In this document: positions 24,360-30,570 of the stretch, one piece after another | Numbering within the stretch: the stretch's first letter is position 1 | How the letters are laid out: each line of letters begins with the position of its first letter | Assembly: GCA_002319955.1 (NCBI GenBank) | Contig: DCJS01000027.1 | Coordinates: 1 to 34,119 of the forward strand | DNA length: 34,119 bases | DNA from: Flavobacteriales bacterium UBA1694 | Lineage (GTDB): Bacteria; Bacteroidota; Bacteroidia; Flavobacteriales; Weeksellaceae | Direction: 5' to 3' | Notes under the pieces: model-generated | What the model saw: only the letters and a program-made list of their open reading frames with translations | Databases searched by the model: none | What the model was told of the DNA's origin: nothing | Translations under genes and position numbers: made by a program

Positions 24360-25808
24360 TTAGCCTACAGAGCCTTCAAGAGAGATTTCTAGTAATTTTT
24401 GAGCCTCAATCGCAAATTCCATAGGAAGTTTGTTCAGAACTTCTTTGCTAAAGCCATTGACAATTAGTGCAATTGCTTTTTCGGTATTAATACCTCTTTG
24501 GTTGCAATAGAATATTTGGTCCTCTCCAATTTTTGAAGTGGTGGCTTCGTGCTCGAGTTGAGCCGTCGGGTTTTTGATTTCAATATACGGGAAGGTATGA
24601 GCTCCACATTCGTTACCCATAAGTAGGGAGTCACACTGTGAGAAATTTCTCGCGCCTTTGGCACTAGGCATAACCTTTACAAGACCCCGGTAGGAGTTAT
24701 TCGATTTTCCAGCAGAAATACCTTTGGAAATAATCGTTGAGCGGGTATTCTTACCAATATGGATCATTTTGGTGCCAGTATCCGCATATTGGTGGTGGTT
24801 GGTTACTGCAATAGAGTAGAACTCGCCAATGGAGTTATCCCCTTTTAAGATGCAGCTTGGGTATTTCCAAGTGACGGCCGAACCGGTCTCAACCTGGGTC
24901 CAAGAAATTTTTGCATCCTTCTCGCAAAGCCCTCTTTTAGTAACAAAATTGTAAACCCCTCCTTTTCCATTCTCATCCCCTGGGTACCAGTTTTGAACTG
25001 TAGAATATTTAATTTCAGCACCGTCCATCGCAATTAGTTCAACCACGGCTGCGTGAAGTTGGTTTTCATCACGTGAGGGTGCAGTACAGCCTTCAAGATA
25101 GGAGACATAACTTCCTTCATCAGCAATCACCAAGGTGCGTTCAAATTGACCCGTCCCCGCTTGGTTAATTCGGAAGTAAGTAGAAAGCTCCATTGGGCAT
25201 TTTACTCCTTTTGGAATGTAACAGAAACTTCCATCAGAGAATACGGCGGAGTTTAGGGCCGCATAAAAATTATCTCCCCTAGGAACTACTTTCCCTAGGT
25301 ATTTTTTTACGAGTTCTGGATGTTCTTTAATGGCCTCAGATATGGAACAAAAAATAATTCCTTTTTCCTTTAAAGTTTTTTGAAACGTCGTCTTTACAGA
25401 GACCGAGTCAATAACAATATCTACAGCGACACCGGAAAGCCTTTTTTGCTCTTCAATGTTGATGCCCAGTTTTTCAAACGTTTTTAAAAGTTCTGGATCC
25501 ACTTGGTCTAAACTCTCTAACTCAGCTTTTTTCGTTGGGGCAGCGTAGTATTTAATCGATTGAAAATCGGGTGATTCGTGTTTGATGTTTGCCCACGTTG
25601 GTTCGGCCATTTTTAGCCAAACACGGTAGGCTTCAAGGCGCCATTCGGTCATCCAAGAAGGCTCCCCCTTTTTTTCAGAGATTAGCCGTACAATGTCTTC
25701 ATTAAGTCCGGTAGGGAAATAATCATACTCAATGTCCGTATAAAATCCCGCTTCGTACTCTTTGGTCTTGAGATCTTCTCTTAGATCGTCTTCTGTATAT
25801 TTAGTCAT
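24360..25808 (-). CDS. sufB: Fe-S cluster scaffold subunit SufB
   Basis: This 482-residue protein is the main scaffold of the SUF system, on which the nascent cluster is built. It shows typical SufB features: FSDGSFCYIPKGVKCPMELSTYF is split across the conserved core, with SYLEGCTAPSRDENQLHAAVVEL and the C-terminal CNQRGINTEKAIALIVNGF. Cysteines in the core and in EGCTAP are the expected sulfur and cluster handling residues. Length matches SufB of other Bacteroidota. It is 71 bases downstream of sufA, and a perfect hairpin in that gap could tune its expression. Confidence 0.98.
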   Translation of the reverse strand: MTKYTEDDLREDLKTKEYEAGFYTDIEYDYFPTGLNEDIVRLISEKKGEPSWMTEWRLEAYRVWLKMAEPTWANIKHESPDFQSIKYYAAPTKKAELESLDQVDPELLKTFEKLGINIEEQKRLSGVAVDIVIDSVSVKTTFQKTLKEKGIIFCSISEAIKEHPELVKKYLGKVVPRGDNFYAALNSAVFSDGSFCYIPKGVKCPMELSTYFRINQAGTGQFERTLVIADEGSYVSYLEGCTAPSRDENQLHAAVVELIAMDGAEIKYSTVQNWYPGDENGKGGVYNFVTKRGLCEKDAKISWTQVETGSAVTWKYPSCILKGDNSIGEFYSIAVTNHHQYADTGTKMIHIGKNTRSTIISKGISAGKSNNSYRGLVKVMPSAKGARNFSQCDSLLMGNECGAHTFPYIEIKNPTAQLEHEATTSKIGEDQIFYCNQRGINTEKAIALIVNGFSKEVLNKLPMEFAIEAQKLLEISLEGSVG

Positions 25809-25828
25809 AAGGTTTCTAATAAATTAGT

Positions 25829-25849
25829 CTAAAAACAATATGTTTTTAG
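25829..25849 (-). promoter_or_regulatory. Hairpin in the sufA-sufB gap
   Basis: CTAAAAAC (25829-25836) and GTTTTTAG (25842-25849) form a perfect 8-base-pair stem with a 5-base loop between sufA and sufB. It is AT-rich and lacks a strong T run, so it may protect or process the transcript rather than end it. Confidence 0.4.
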
Positions 25850-25879
25850 CTCAATATAATCTCGAGCGAGTTAAGGTTC

Positions 25880-26209
25880 TTACAAACTAAAACTCTCTCC
25901 ACAGCCGCAGGTTCTTGAGGCGTTGGGGTTGTTGAAGACAAACCCTTTTCCATTTAAACCGCCTGAATATTCCAGGACTGTTCCTGCCAAGTAGAGAATC
26001 GATTTTTTATCAATGATAATCTTTATACCATTGTCTTCAAATACCTGATCCAGGTCCTGCTTTGCTTTATCAAATTTGAGGACGTATTCAAGTCCTGAAC
26101 ACCCCCCGCTTTTTACGCCGACGCGGATGTAATCTACTGCCGCATCGAATCCGTCATCGCTCATGAGTTGAACGGCTTTTAATTTCGCGTGATCGCTTAC
26201 TTTGATCAT
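25880..26209 (-). CDS. sufA: A-type Fe-S carrier (SufA/IscA/HesB family)
   Basis: This 109-residue carrier protein accepts clusters from the SUF scaffold and passes them to target proteins. The three conserved cysteines are present: one in KSGGCSGLEY (about residue 37) and two in the C-terminal RTCGCGESFSL. The NPNAS stretch before them is typical of the family. It is the first gene of sufABCD and carries a textbook Bacteroidota promoter 30 bases upstream. Orthology to sufA rather than erpA is based on operon position. Confidence 0.93.
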   Translation of the reverse strand: MIKVSDHAKLKAVQLMSDDGFDAAVDYIRVGVKSGGCSGLEYVLKFDKAKQDLDQVFEDNGIKIIIDKKSILYLAGTVLEYSGGLNGKGFVFNNPNASRTCGCGESFSL

Positions 26210-26237
26210 TGTTTTTATTTAGAATGATTTTAGATTA

Positions 26238-26269
26238 CAAAAATACGAACAATTACATGGATTATCAAA
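26238..26269 (-). promoter_or_regulatory. Promoter of the sufABCD operon
   Basis: On the minus strand TTTG (26269-26266), a 20-base spacer and TATTTTTG (26245-26238) match the Bacteroidota consensus exactly. Transcription would start near 26232, about 23 bases before the sufA ATG. I saw no IscR-like or Fur-like box. Confidence 0.75.
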
Positions 26270-26310
26270 TTTAAGTCCTTATTTTACCTATTAGTGCGAT
26301 TGACAGAGGC

Positions 26311-26338
26311 TTTAATAGGACTTGCGAGTCCTATTAAA
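26311..26338. repeat. Perfect 12-base-pair hairpin with TGCG loop
   Basis: TTTAATAGGACT (26311-26322) and AGTCCTATTAAA (26327-26338) are perfect inverted repeats around TGCG, a UNCG-class tetraloop if transcribed. It lies in the divergent gap between sufA and the GLPGLI gene, with no T run on either side and no transcript that it would obviously end. It could be an operator or a leader structure. Confidence 0.6.
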
Positions 26339-26450
26339 AGCTATTGAGCCCTTAAATGAAGGGGAGTATCATAAAATAGTTCGTAATATCGAGCGTACGG
26401 TAATGAATTTAACTTTTCGTGGATTTTTTCATCCAACTCAAAATAAACAA

Positions 26451-27260
26451 ATGCAAAAACTTTTCATCCCCTTGGTACTTCTTATAAGTGGCCTTTATTC
26501 TGCCCAAGCCATGCGCTTTATTTATGAGGCTCGAATGATTCCAAATCTTGCCAAAGCGGATCAAGTTGTGGTGGAAAATGTTTACCTCGATCTTGATCAG
26601 GGTCACTCCTTATTCCGATCTGAGAATTCGGTAAAACGAGATTCAATCCTCCAGCGTATGCGCCAGACTCGTACCATGGATCCGACTCAATTTAGAGATT
26701 TAAGATCACAAGTCAATTACCAAATAGAAAAAGACCTTAAAGAGCATCGCACTATCTATAAAGAACGCATCGGGCGTGAGCAGTATGCTTATGTGGAAGA
26801 TCGGGAGATGCTTTGGCAAATCCAGCCCGAAACCACCAAGCTTGGTGACTATACGGCTCAAAAAGCCCTACTTGATTTTGGCGGTCGGCAATGGACTGCG
26901 TGGTTTACCACTGAGATTCCCTTTGCAGACGGTCCTTATAAATTTTCAGGGTTACCGGGCTTAATTGTAAAAATCGAAGATGAGACGGGCGAGTATGGAT
27001 TTGATTTGAAAGAAAGCAAATCTCTTGGCGTCGTGGCTACGAGCTCTGATACCTCTAGGGGAAGCACCATCTCCTTGAAACGCACTGACTTTAACAAACA
27101 GAAACTTAAGTTCCAAAAAGACCCTATGTCTTTCATGGCTATGTCCATGGGCGCGCGCTCTGGTAGAGGCGGGGGATCAATGGATCCAAACCGTCAGCGC
27201 CAAATGCAGACTCGGTTAAAAGAAGAAGCTGAGAACTCAAGCAATACGATTGAAAAATAG
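26451..27260 (+). CDS. GLPGLI family secreted protein
   Basis: This is a 269-residue exported protein of a family found almost only in Bacteroidota, named for the motif seen here as YKFSGLPGLIVKIED (about residues 165-180). The start is set at ATG 26451, because it gives a clean signal peptide (MQKLFIPLVLLISGLYSAQA). The open frame continues upstream to 26322, but that part is not signal-like and begins in the hairpin. Conserved flanking features are DFGGRQWTAWFTTEIPFADGP and a polar, Gly/Met/Arg-rich C-terminus. The function of the family is unknown. The upstream region contains a strong hairpin but no consensus promoter. Confidence 0.92.
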   Translation: MQKLFIPLVLLISGLYSAQAMRFIYEARMIPNLAKADQVVVENVYLDLDQGHSLFRSENSVKRDSILQRMRQTRTMDPTQFRDLRSQVNYQIEKDLKEHRTIYKERIGREQYAYVEDREMLWQIQPETTKLGDYTAQKALLDFGGRQWTAWFTTEIPFADGPYKFSGLPGLIVKIEDETGEYGFDLKESKSLGVVATSSDTSRGSTISLKRTDFNKQKLKFQKDPMSFMAMSMGARSGRGGGSMDPNRQRQMQTRLKEEAENSSNTIEK

Positions 27261-27286
27261 ACTGCTACGAAGTTCTTAAAGAATCA

Positions 27287-27320
27287 AAAAGCCGCTTCCA
27301 AATAATTGGAAGCGGCTTTT
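27287..27320. terminator. Bidirectional terminator between the GLPGLI gene and rplY
   Basis: A 15-base-pair perfect stem (27287-27301 with 27306-27320) has a GC-rich core, a 4-base loop, four A at the left and four T at the right. It separates two convergent genes and can act both ways. Confidence 0.9.
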
Positions 27321-27342
27321 GTAAATCTCCTAAGAGTATGCT

Positions 27343-27987
27343 TTATTCTGCGGATTCAGCAGCAGGCGCCTCAGCAGCTCCTTCTACAGTTTCTACAGCT
27401 CCTTCTTCTTCATCATCGTCTGCAGCAGCCCCACCTTTCAAGGCAGTTCTAGACATCTTCACAGCAACGACTACAGCGTTGTCTGGATGCATGAATGAGA
27501 AGTCTTTCGCTTTTAGGTCTCCAACATAAAGTTTGCTACCAATTTTAAGTGGCGTTACATCCACCACAACTTCGTCTGGTAAATTTGCAGGAAGCGCTTT
27601 AACTTTCAATTTTCTGAATGATTGTCTAAGTGCACCACCAGCAACGACCCCTTTAGAACGTCCTGTTAATCTTACAGGAACTTCCATGATTACAGGCTTG
27701 TCATCTGACAATCTGTAAAAGTCCACGTGCAAAATTTTGTCAGTGATCGGGTGAAACTGAATATCCTGAAGAACCGCAGGAATAGTTTGACCGTCGATAA
27801 CAAGTTCGGCTGTGTGTGCGTCTGGCGTATAGACTAAACCTTTGAATGCCTTTTCTTCAGAAGAAAAGTTTAAAGGTTCACCTGCACCATAAACAACACA
27901 AGGAACTAGTTCAGCATCACGTAACGCTTTTGTAGACTTTTTGCCCACGCTTTCTCTTTTTGTACCTTGAATTGTAATTGATTTCAT
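27343..27987 (-). CDS. rplY: 50S ribosomal protein L25, CTC type
   Basis: This 214-residue protein binds 5S rRNA in the large ribosomal subunit. The N-terminal L25 domain (about 1-90) includes KRESVGKKSTKALR, VPCVVYGAGEPLNF and DIQFHPITDKILHVDFYRL. The second, beta-rich TL5/CTC domain runs to about residue 180 and contains GRSKGVVAGGALRQSFR. The last 35 residues are an acidic, alanine-rich tail (for example AAADDDEEEGAVE), as is common in Bacteroidota. Its -7 promoter element TATATTTG lies at 28021-28014. The prs gene is upstream on the same strand but separated by a terminator. Confidence 0.96.
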   Translation of the reverse strand: MKSITIQGTKRESVGKKSTKALRDAELVPCVVYGAGEPLNFSSEEKAFKGLVYTPDAHTAELVIDGQTIPAVLQDIQFHPITDKILHVDFYRLSDDKPVIMEVPVRLTGRSKGVVAGGALRQSFRKLKVKALPANLPDEVVVDVTPLKIGSKLYVGDLKAKDFSFMHPDNAVVVAVKMSRTALKGGAAADDDEEEGAVETVEGAAEAPAAESAE

Positions 27988-28013
27988 TATAAAAAAATTA
28001 TTTTTTGAGGTTG

Positions 28014-28044
28014 CAAATATAACTCTTTTTTGTTAAACTAAAAA
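28014..28044 (-). promoter_or_regulatory. Promoter of rplY overlapping the prs terminator tail
   Basis: TATATTTG (28021-28014, minus strand) matches the -7 consensus. The -33 position, 19 bases upstream, reads TTTT and lies in the T run of the prs terminator. Confidence 0.45.
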
Positions 28045-28071
28045 CCGCCCTTCTTGAAATAGAAGGGCGGT
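28035..28071 (-). terminator. Intrinsic terminator of prs
   Basis: An 11-base-pair perfect stem (28044-28054 with 28061-28071) encloses a 6-base loop and is followed on the minus strand by TTTTAGTTT. It lies 25 bases after the prs stop codon. Confidence 0.85.
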
Positions 28072-28095
28072 GGTATAGAATGTGAAATTCGTTTT

Positions 28096-29034
28096 TTAAA
28101 TTATGAACTTATCGCTAATGGATTGGTGTTCGTGAACCATTTTCATTACATCAGCAAATAGGGCTGCGCTTGAGAGGACTTTGATTTTTGAACTCATTCC
28201 TTCTTTTACTGGAATGGTGTCGGTGACAATAACTTCTAAAAGTTCAGATTTTTCGATGTTCTCGTACGCTTTTCCAGAGAAAACACCGTGAGTGGCCATC
28301 GCTCTCACCGATTTTGCTCCATTTTTCATTAAAATTTCAGCGGCTTTGCAAAGGGTACCTGCTGTGTCAATCATGTCGTCAATTAAAATCACGTTACGGT
28401 CCTTGACATCTCCAATTAGGAACATCTCTTCGACCACATTTGCTTTTTTTCTTTCTTTGTACGCGATCACCACTTCAGCACCCAGGTGGCCTGCATAGTT
28501 TTTTGCTCTTTTCGCTCCGCCCATGTCTGGTGAGGCAATTGTTAAACTTTTTAAATCCAGGGAAGTAATATAATCCACAAAAATCGTAGAGGCATAAAGG
28601 TGGTCCACTGGGATTTCGAAAAAGCCTTGAATTTGATCGGCATGCAAATCCATGGTCATGATGCGAGTCGCTCCGGCTGCCGTTAGTAAGTTGGCCACAA
28701 GTTTAGCACCAATTGGCGCTCTAGGTTTGTCTTTGCGGTCTTGTCTTGCTAGTCCGTAGTAAGGAATTACAACGGTAATGCTTTTTGCTGAAGCGCGTTT
28801 AGCGGCATCAATCATCAGAAGCATTTCCAGTAAGTTGTCTGCAGGAGGAAAGGTTGATCCAATTAAAAAGACGCGCCCACCACGAACGGATTGATCTAGA
28901 ACCGGCTCAAATTCACCGTCACTAAATTCTTGAAAATTAATCTTTCCAAGAGATTGCCCATAGAACCCAGCAATTTTCTCTGCTAACTCTTTACTCGTTC
29001 TTGTTGAAAATAAATAACTTAATTGCTCCGCCAT
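28096..29034 (-). CDS. prs: Ribose-phosphate pyrophosphokinase
   Basis: This 312-residue enzyme makes phosphoribosyl pyrophosphate from ribose-5-phosphate and ATP for nucleotide, histidine and NAD synthesis. Its motifs are the metal-binding DLHADQIQGFFEIPVDHLYA, the KRAKNYAGHLGA catalytic lysine region, and the PRPP-binding VILIDDMIDTAGT. I start it at ATG 29034 (MAEQLSYLFSTRTSKE), as in relatives. An in-frame TTG at 29058 overlaps the -7 element TAAATTTG (29063-29056) and would fall outside the transcript. rplY follows after a terminator; the prs-rplY order is common in bacteria. Confidence 0.96.
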   Translation of the reverse strand: MAEQLSYLFSTRTSKELAEKIAGFYGQSLGKINFQEFSDGEFEPVLDQSVRGGRVFLIGSTFPPADNLLEMLLMIDAAKRASAKSITVVIPYYGLARQDRKDKPRAPIGAKLVANLLTAAGATRIMTMDLHADQIQGFFEIPVDHLYASTIFVDYITSLDLKSLTIASPDMGGAKRAKNYAGHLGAEVVIAYKERKKANVVEEMFLIGDVKDRNVILIDDMIDTAGTLCKAAEILMKNGAKSVRAMATHGVFSGKAYENIEKSELLEVIVTDTIPVKEGMSSKIKVLSSAALFADVMKMVHEHQSISDKFII

Positions 29035-29055
29035 TTTTATCTTTTTATTTGCCGA

Positions 29056-29063
29056 CAAATTTA
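29056..29063 (-). promoter_or_regulatory. -7 element of prs
   Basis: TAAATTTG on the minus strand matches TAnnTTTG and predicts a start near 29049, 15 bases before the ATG at 29034. The -33 element is weak. Confidence 0.45.
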
Positions 29064-29091
29064 AGCAATTTTAAACGGAACATGAATTTCA

Positions 29092-29206
29092 TCTGACGAA
29101 ATATTAGGGGTCTTATAAATTTGATCAATGTATGGCATCTTTAAAGGAAGAAAACTCTAAAATTAATCGGGCCTAAGTAAGAATCCCGAAGTCTATTAGA
29201 CTTTTT
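29092..29206 (+). ncRNA. Candidate small RNA in the prs-lipoprotein gap
   Basis: The 313 bases from 29035 to 29347 contain no gene. On the plus strand TCTG (29092-29095), a 20-base spacer and TAAATTTG (29116-29123) look like a promoter. Downstream are a TCGGG/CCCGA stem (29167-29171 with 29185-29189) and a small hairpin AAGTC/GACTT (29189-29193 with 29199-29203) running into TTT. A transcript of about 75 bases would result. The terminator stem is short, and the region could instead be an upstream promoter of the lipoprotein gene. Confidence 0.3.
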
Positions 29207-29347
29207 ATATAGATCAAGGTGAATTTTTCAAAGTGATTATCAGTTAGTTATGATTTTATTTTTGATTTTGATGCAAGATTTCTGAAATTTGGGCCTTTAT
29301 CCTTTGAGTACTCAATTACATTTTTTAAAATAATAAACTTTCAAAAC

Positions 29348-29932
29348 ATGAAAAATAGAATGACCTGGATGCGCTATGTCGCACTTTTTGCACTAATCGG
29401 ACTCACTTTTACGGCCTGCCGTATGGACGATGATAATATGATTGAGTTGTTACCTGTGAAAGTCGCGGATGTCCCGGGAGAGTATACTGGAAAAACGGTT
29501 ATTAGACAAGATAATTTGAGTAAGAATTATCCTATTAGCTTTGATGCGAGCGCCGATGCAATCGTCTTTGAAGACTTTCCACTGGAGCAAATCGTTTCCT
29601 CAATTATTGCAGATCCTATTGAAGTAAAAGAAACGCTAGATGCTCTGCAGAACGTAAGCTATACCATGGGGTATACAGCGGAATTGGCAAGCCATGAAAA
29701 GGAAGTCCTTTTGTCCTTAGAGATGCAGGCCCTCCAATTTGAAATGCCAATCGATGGTGAGACTAAAATGGTGGTGGTTCATTTTAAAGAAAAGGGATTT
29801 GGAACGTATTACGCAACAAGCATGGGGCGCGAGCTTTACCTTGGGTTTGAAGCGAATAAAATTGAAGTGGATGGCACGGAACTGCCTACCATCAATCCAA
29901 TCAATTTCCTAGTTGGTGGCTTAAGGAAGTAA
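29348..29932 (+). CDS. Putative lipoprotein, possibly DUF4840-like
   Basis: This 194-residue protein has a lipoprotein signal peptide ending in the lipobox LTFTAC, so Cys24 would be lipidated. The next residues, RMDDDN, are acidic, as in many flavobacterial lipoproteins carried to the outer membrane or cell surface. The mature part is mostly beta-strand with motifs such as VPGEYTGKTVIRQDN and TMGYTAELASHEKEVLLSLE. I recall similar small lipoproteins annotated DUF4840 but am not sure. It is directly followed by a strong terminator and then the ECF sigma operon, so it is transcribed separately. A link to that system is possible but unproven. Confidence 0.75.
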   Translation: MKNRMTWMRYVALFALIGLTFTACRMDDDNMIELLPVKVADVPGEYTGKTVIRQDNLSKNYPISFDASADAIVFEDFPLEQIVSSIIADPIEVKETLDALQNVSYTMGYTAELASHEKEVLLSLEMQALQFEMPIDGETKMVVVHFKEKGFGTYYATSMGRELYLGFEANKIEVDGTELPTINPINFLVGGLRK

Positions 29933-29952
29933 AAAACATACTTAGATTTAGG

Positions 29953-29988
29953 CAAGGGTTGTACATTTGAGCAGCCCTTGTTTTTTTT
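29953..29988 (+). terminator. Intrinsic terminator of the lipoprotein gene
   Basis: CAAGGGTTG (29953-29961) pairs with CAGCCCTTG (29972-29980), a 9-base-pair stem with one G-U pair, followed by eight T. It lies 20 bases after the stop codon and 20 bases before the sigma factor gene. Confidence 0.9.
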
Positions 29989-29995
29989 ATTTTCA
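29966..29995 (+). promoter_or_regulatory. Candidate promoter of the sigma factor operon inside the terminator
   Basis: TTTG (29966-29969) lies in the terminator loop; 18 bases later TATTTTCA (29988-29995) is a two-mismatch -7 element. The transcript would have a very short leader before ATG 30008. The alternative is expression by read-through from the lipoprotein gene. Confidence 0.3.
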
Positions 29996-30007
29996 CCAAA
30001 TCGTTAG

Positions 30008-30562
30008 ATGAAGAGAGGTCAAAGTTCGGATAAACAGCTTATCACACTGCTCCTGGAAAAGGATCAGAGTGCTTGGAGAGAATGGTACCATTCGGTTTCT
30101 CCTAGCCTGATGGCGCTCTGCATTCGGTATGTTAAAGACCGTGATCTCGCAGGCGATGTCCTGCAAAATGGGTTCATAAAGATGTTTCATTCAATTTCTT
30201 CATTTGAATACCGGGGAGAAGGTTCCCTTCGAGCTTGGGCCACGCGTATTGTAATTCATGAGGCCCTACGGGAATTAAAAGCCTCGGCAGAGCACTTAAG
30301 AATTAAATCGGAGGATGATTTGGTGCACATTGAGGAAACTCAACTTGAAGTCCAAGATCTTTCGCAGGACGAAATTCTAGAACTTATTGTGCAACTCCCT
30401 CAGGGGTACCGAACGGTGTTTAATCTCTATGTATTTGACAATAAAACGCATAAAGAGATTGCTAAGGAATTAAACATAAGTGAAGGCACCTCAGCATCGC
30501 AGTTTCATCGCGCAAAACATTTGCTAGCAGAAAAGATAAAATTAAGAAAAATGACTCTATAA
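30008..30562 (+). CDS. ECF-type RNA polymerase sigma factor
   Basis: This 184-residue sigma-70 family protein of the extracytoplasmic function group has region 2 at about residues 28-93 (LCIRYVKDRDLAGDVLQNGFIKMF, then SFEYRGEGSLRAWATRIVIHEALREL). Region 4 is at 124-178, with a helix-turn-helix in HKEIAKELNISEGTSASQFHRAKHLL. Regions 1.1 and 3 are absent, as expected for ECF factors. It should direct RNA polymerase to a small set of promoters when released from its partner. The next gene starts 8 bases after its stop and encodes a membrane protein with an anti-sigma-like cytoplasmic head, so the two form a sigma/anti-sigma operon. The target promoters cannot be named from this window. Confidence 0.95.
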   Translation: MKRGQSSDKQLITLLLEKDQSAWREWYHSVSPSLMALCIRYVKDRDLAGDVLQNGFIKMFHSISSFEYRGEGSLRAWATRIVIHEALRELKASAEHLRIKSEDDLVHIEETQLEVQDLSQDEILELIVQLPQGYRTVFNLYVFDNKTHKEIAKELNISEGTSASQFHRAKHLLAEKIKLRKMTL

Positions 30563-30570
30563 TATAGTAT

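Noticed and set aside
26322..26450. 43-codon extension of the GLPGLI protein
   Set aside because: It starts within a perfect hairpin and would bury the signal peptide.
29035..29058. TTG start for prs
   Set aside because: It sits inside the -7 promoter element; the downstream ATG matches the family start.
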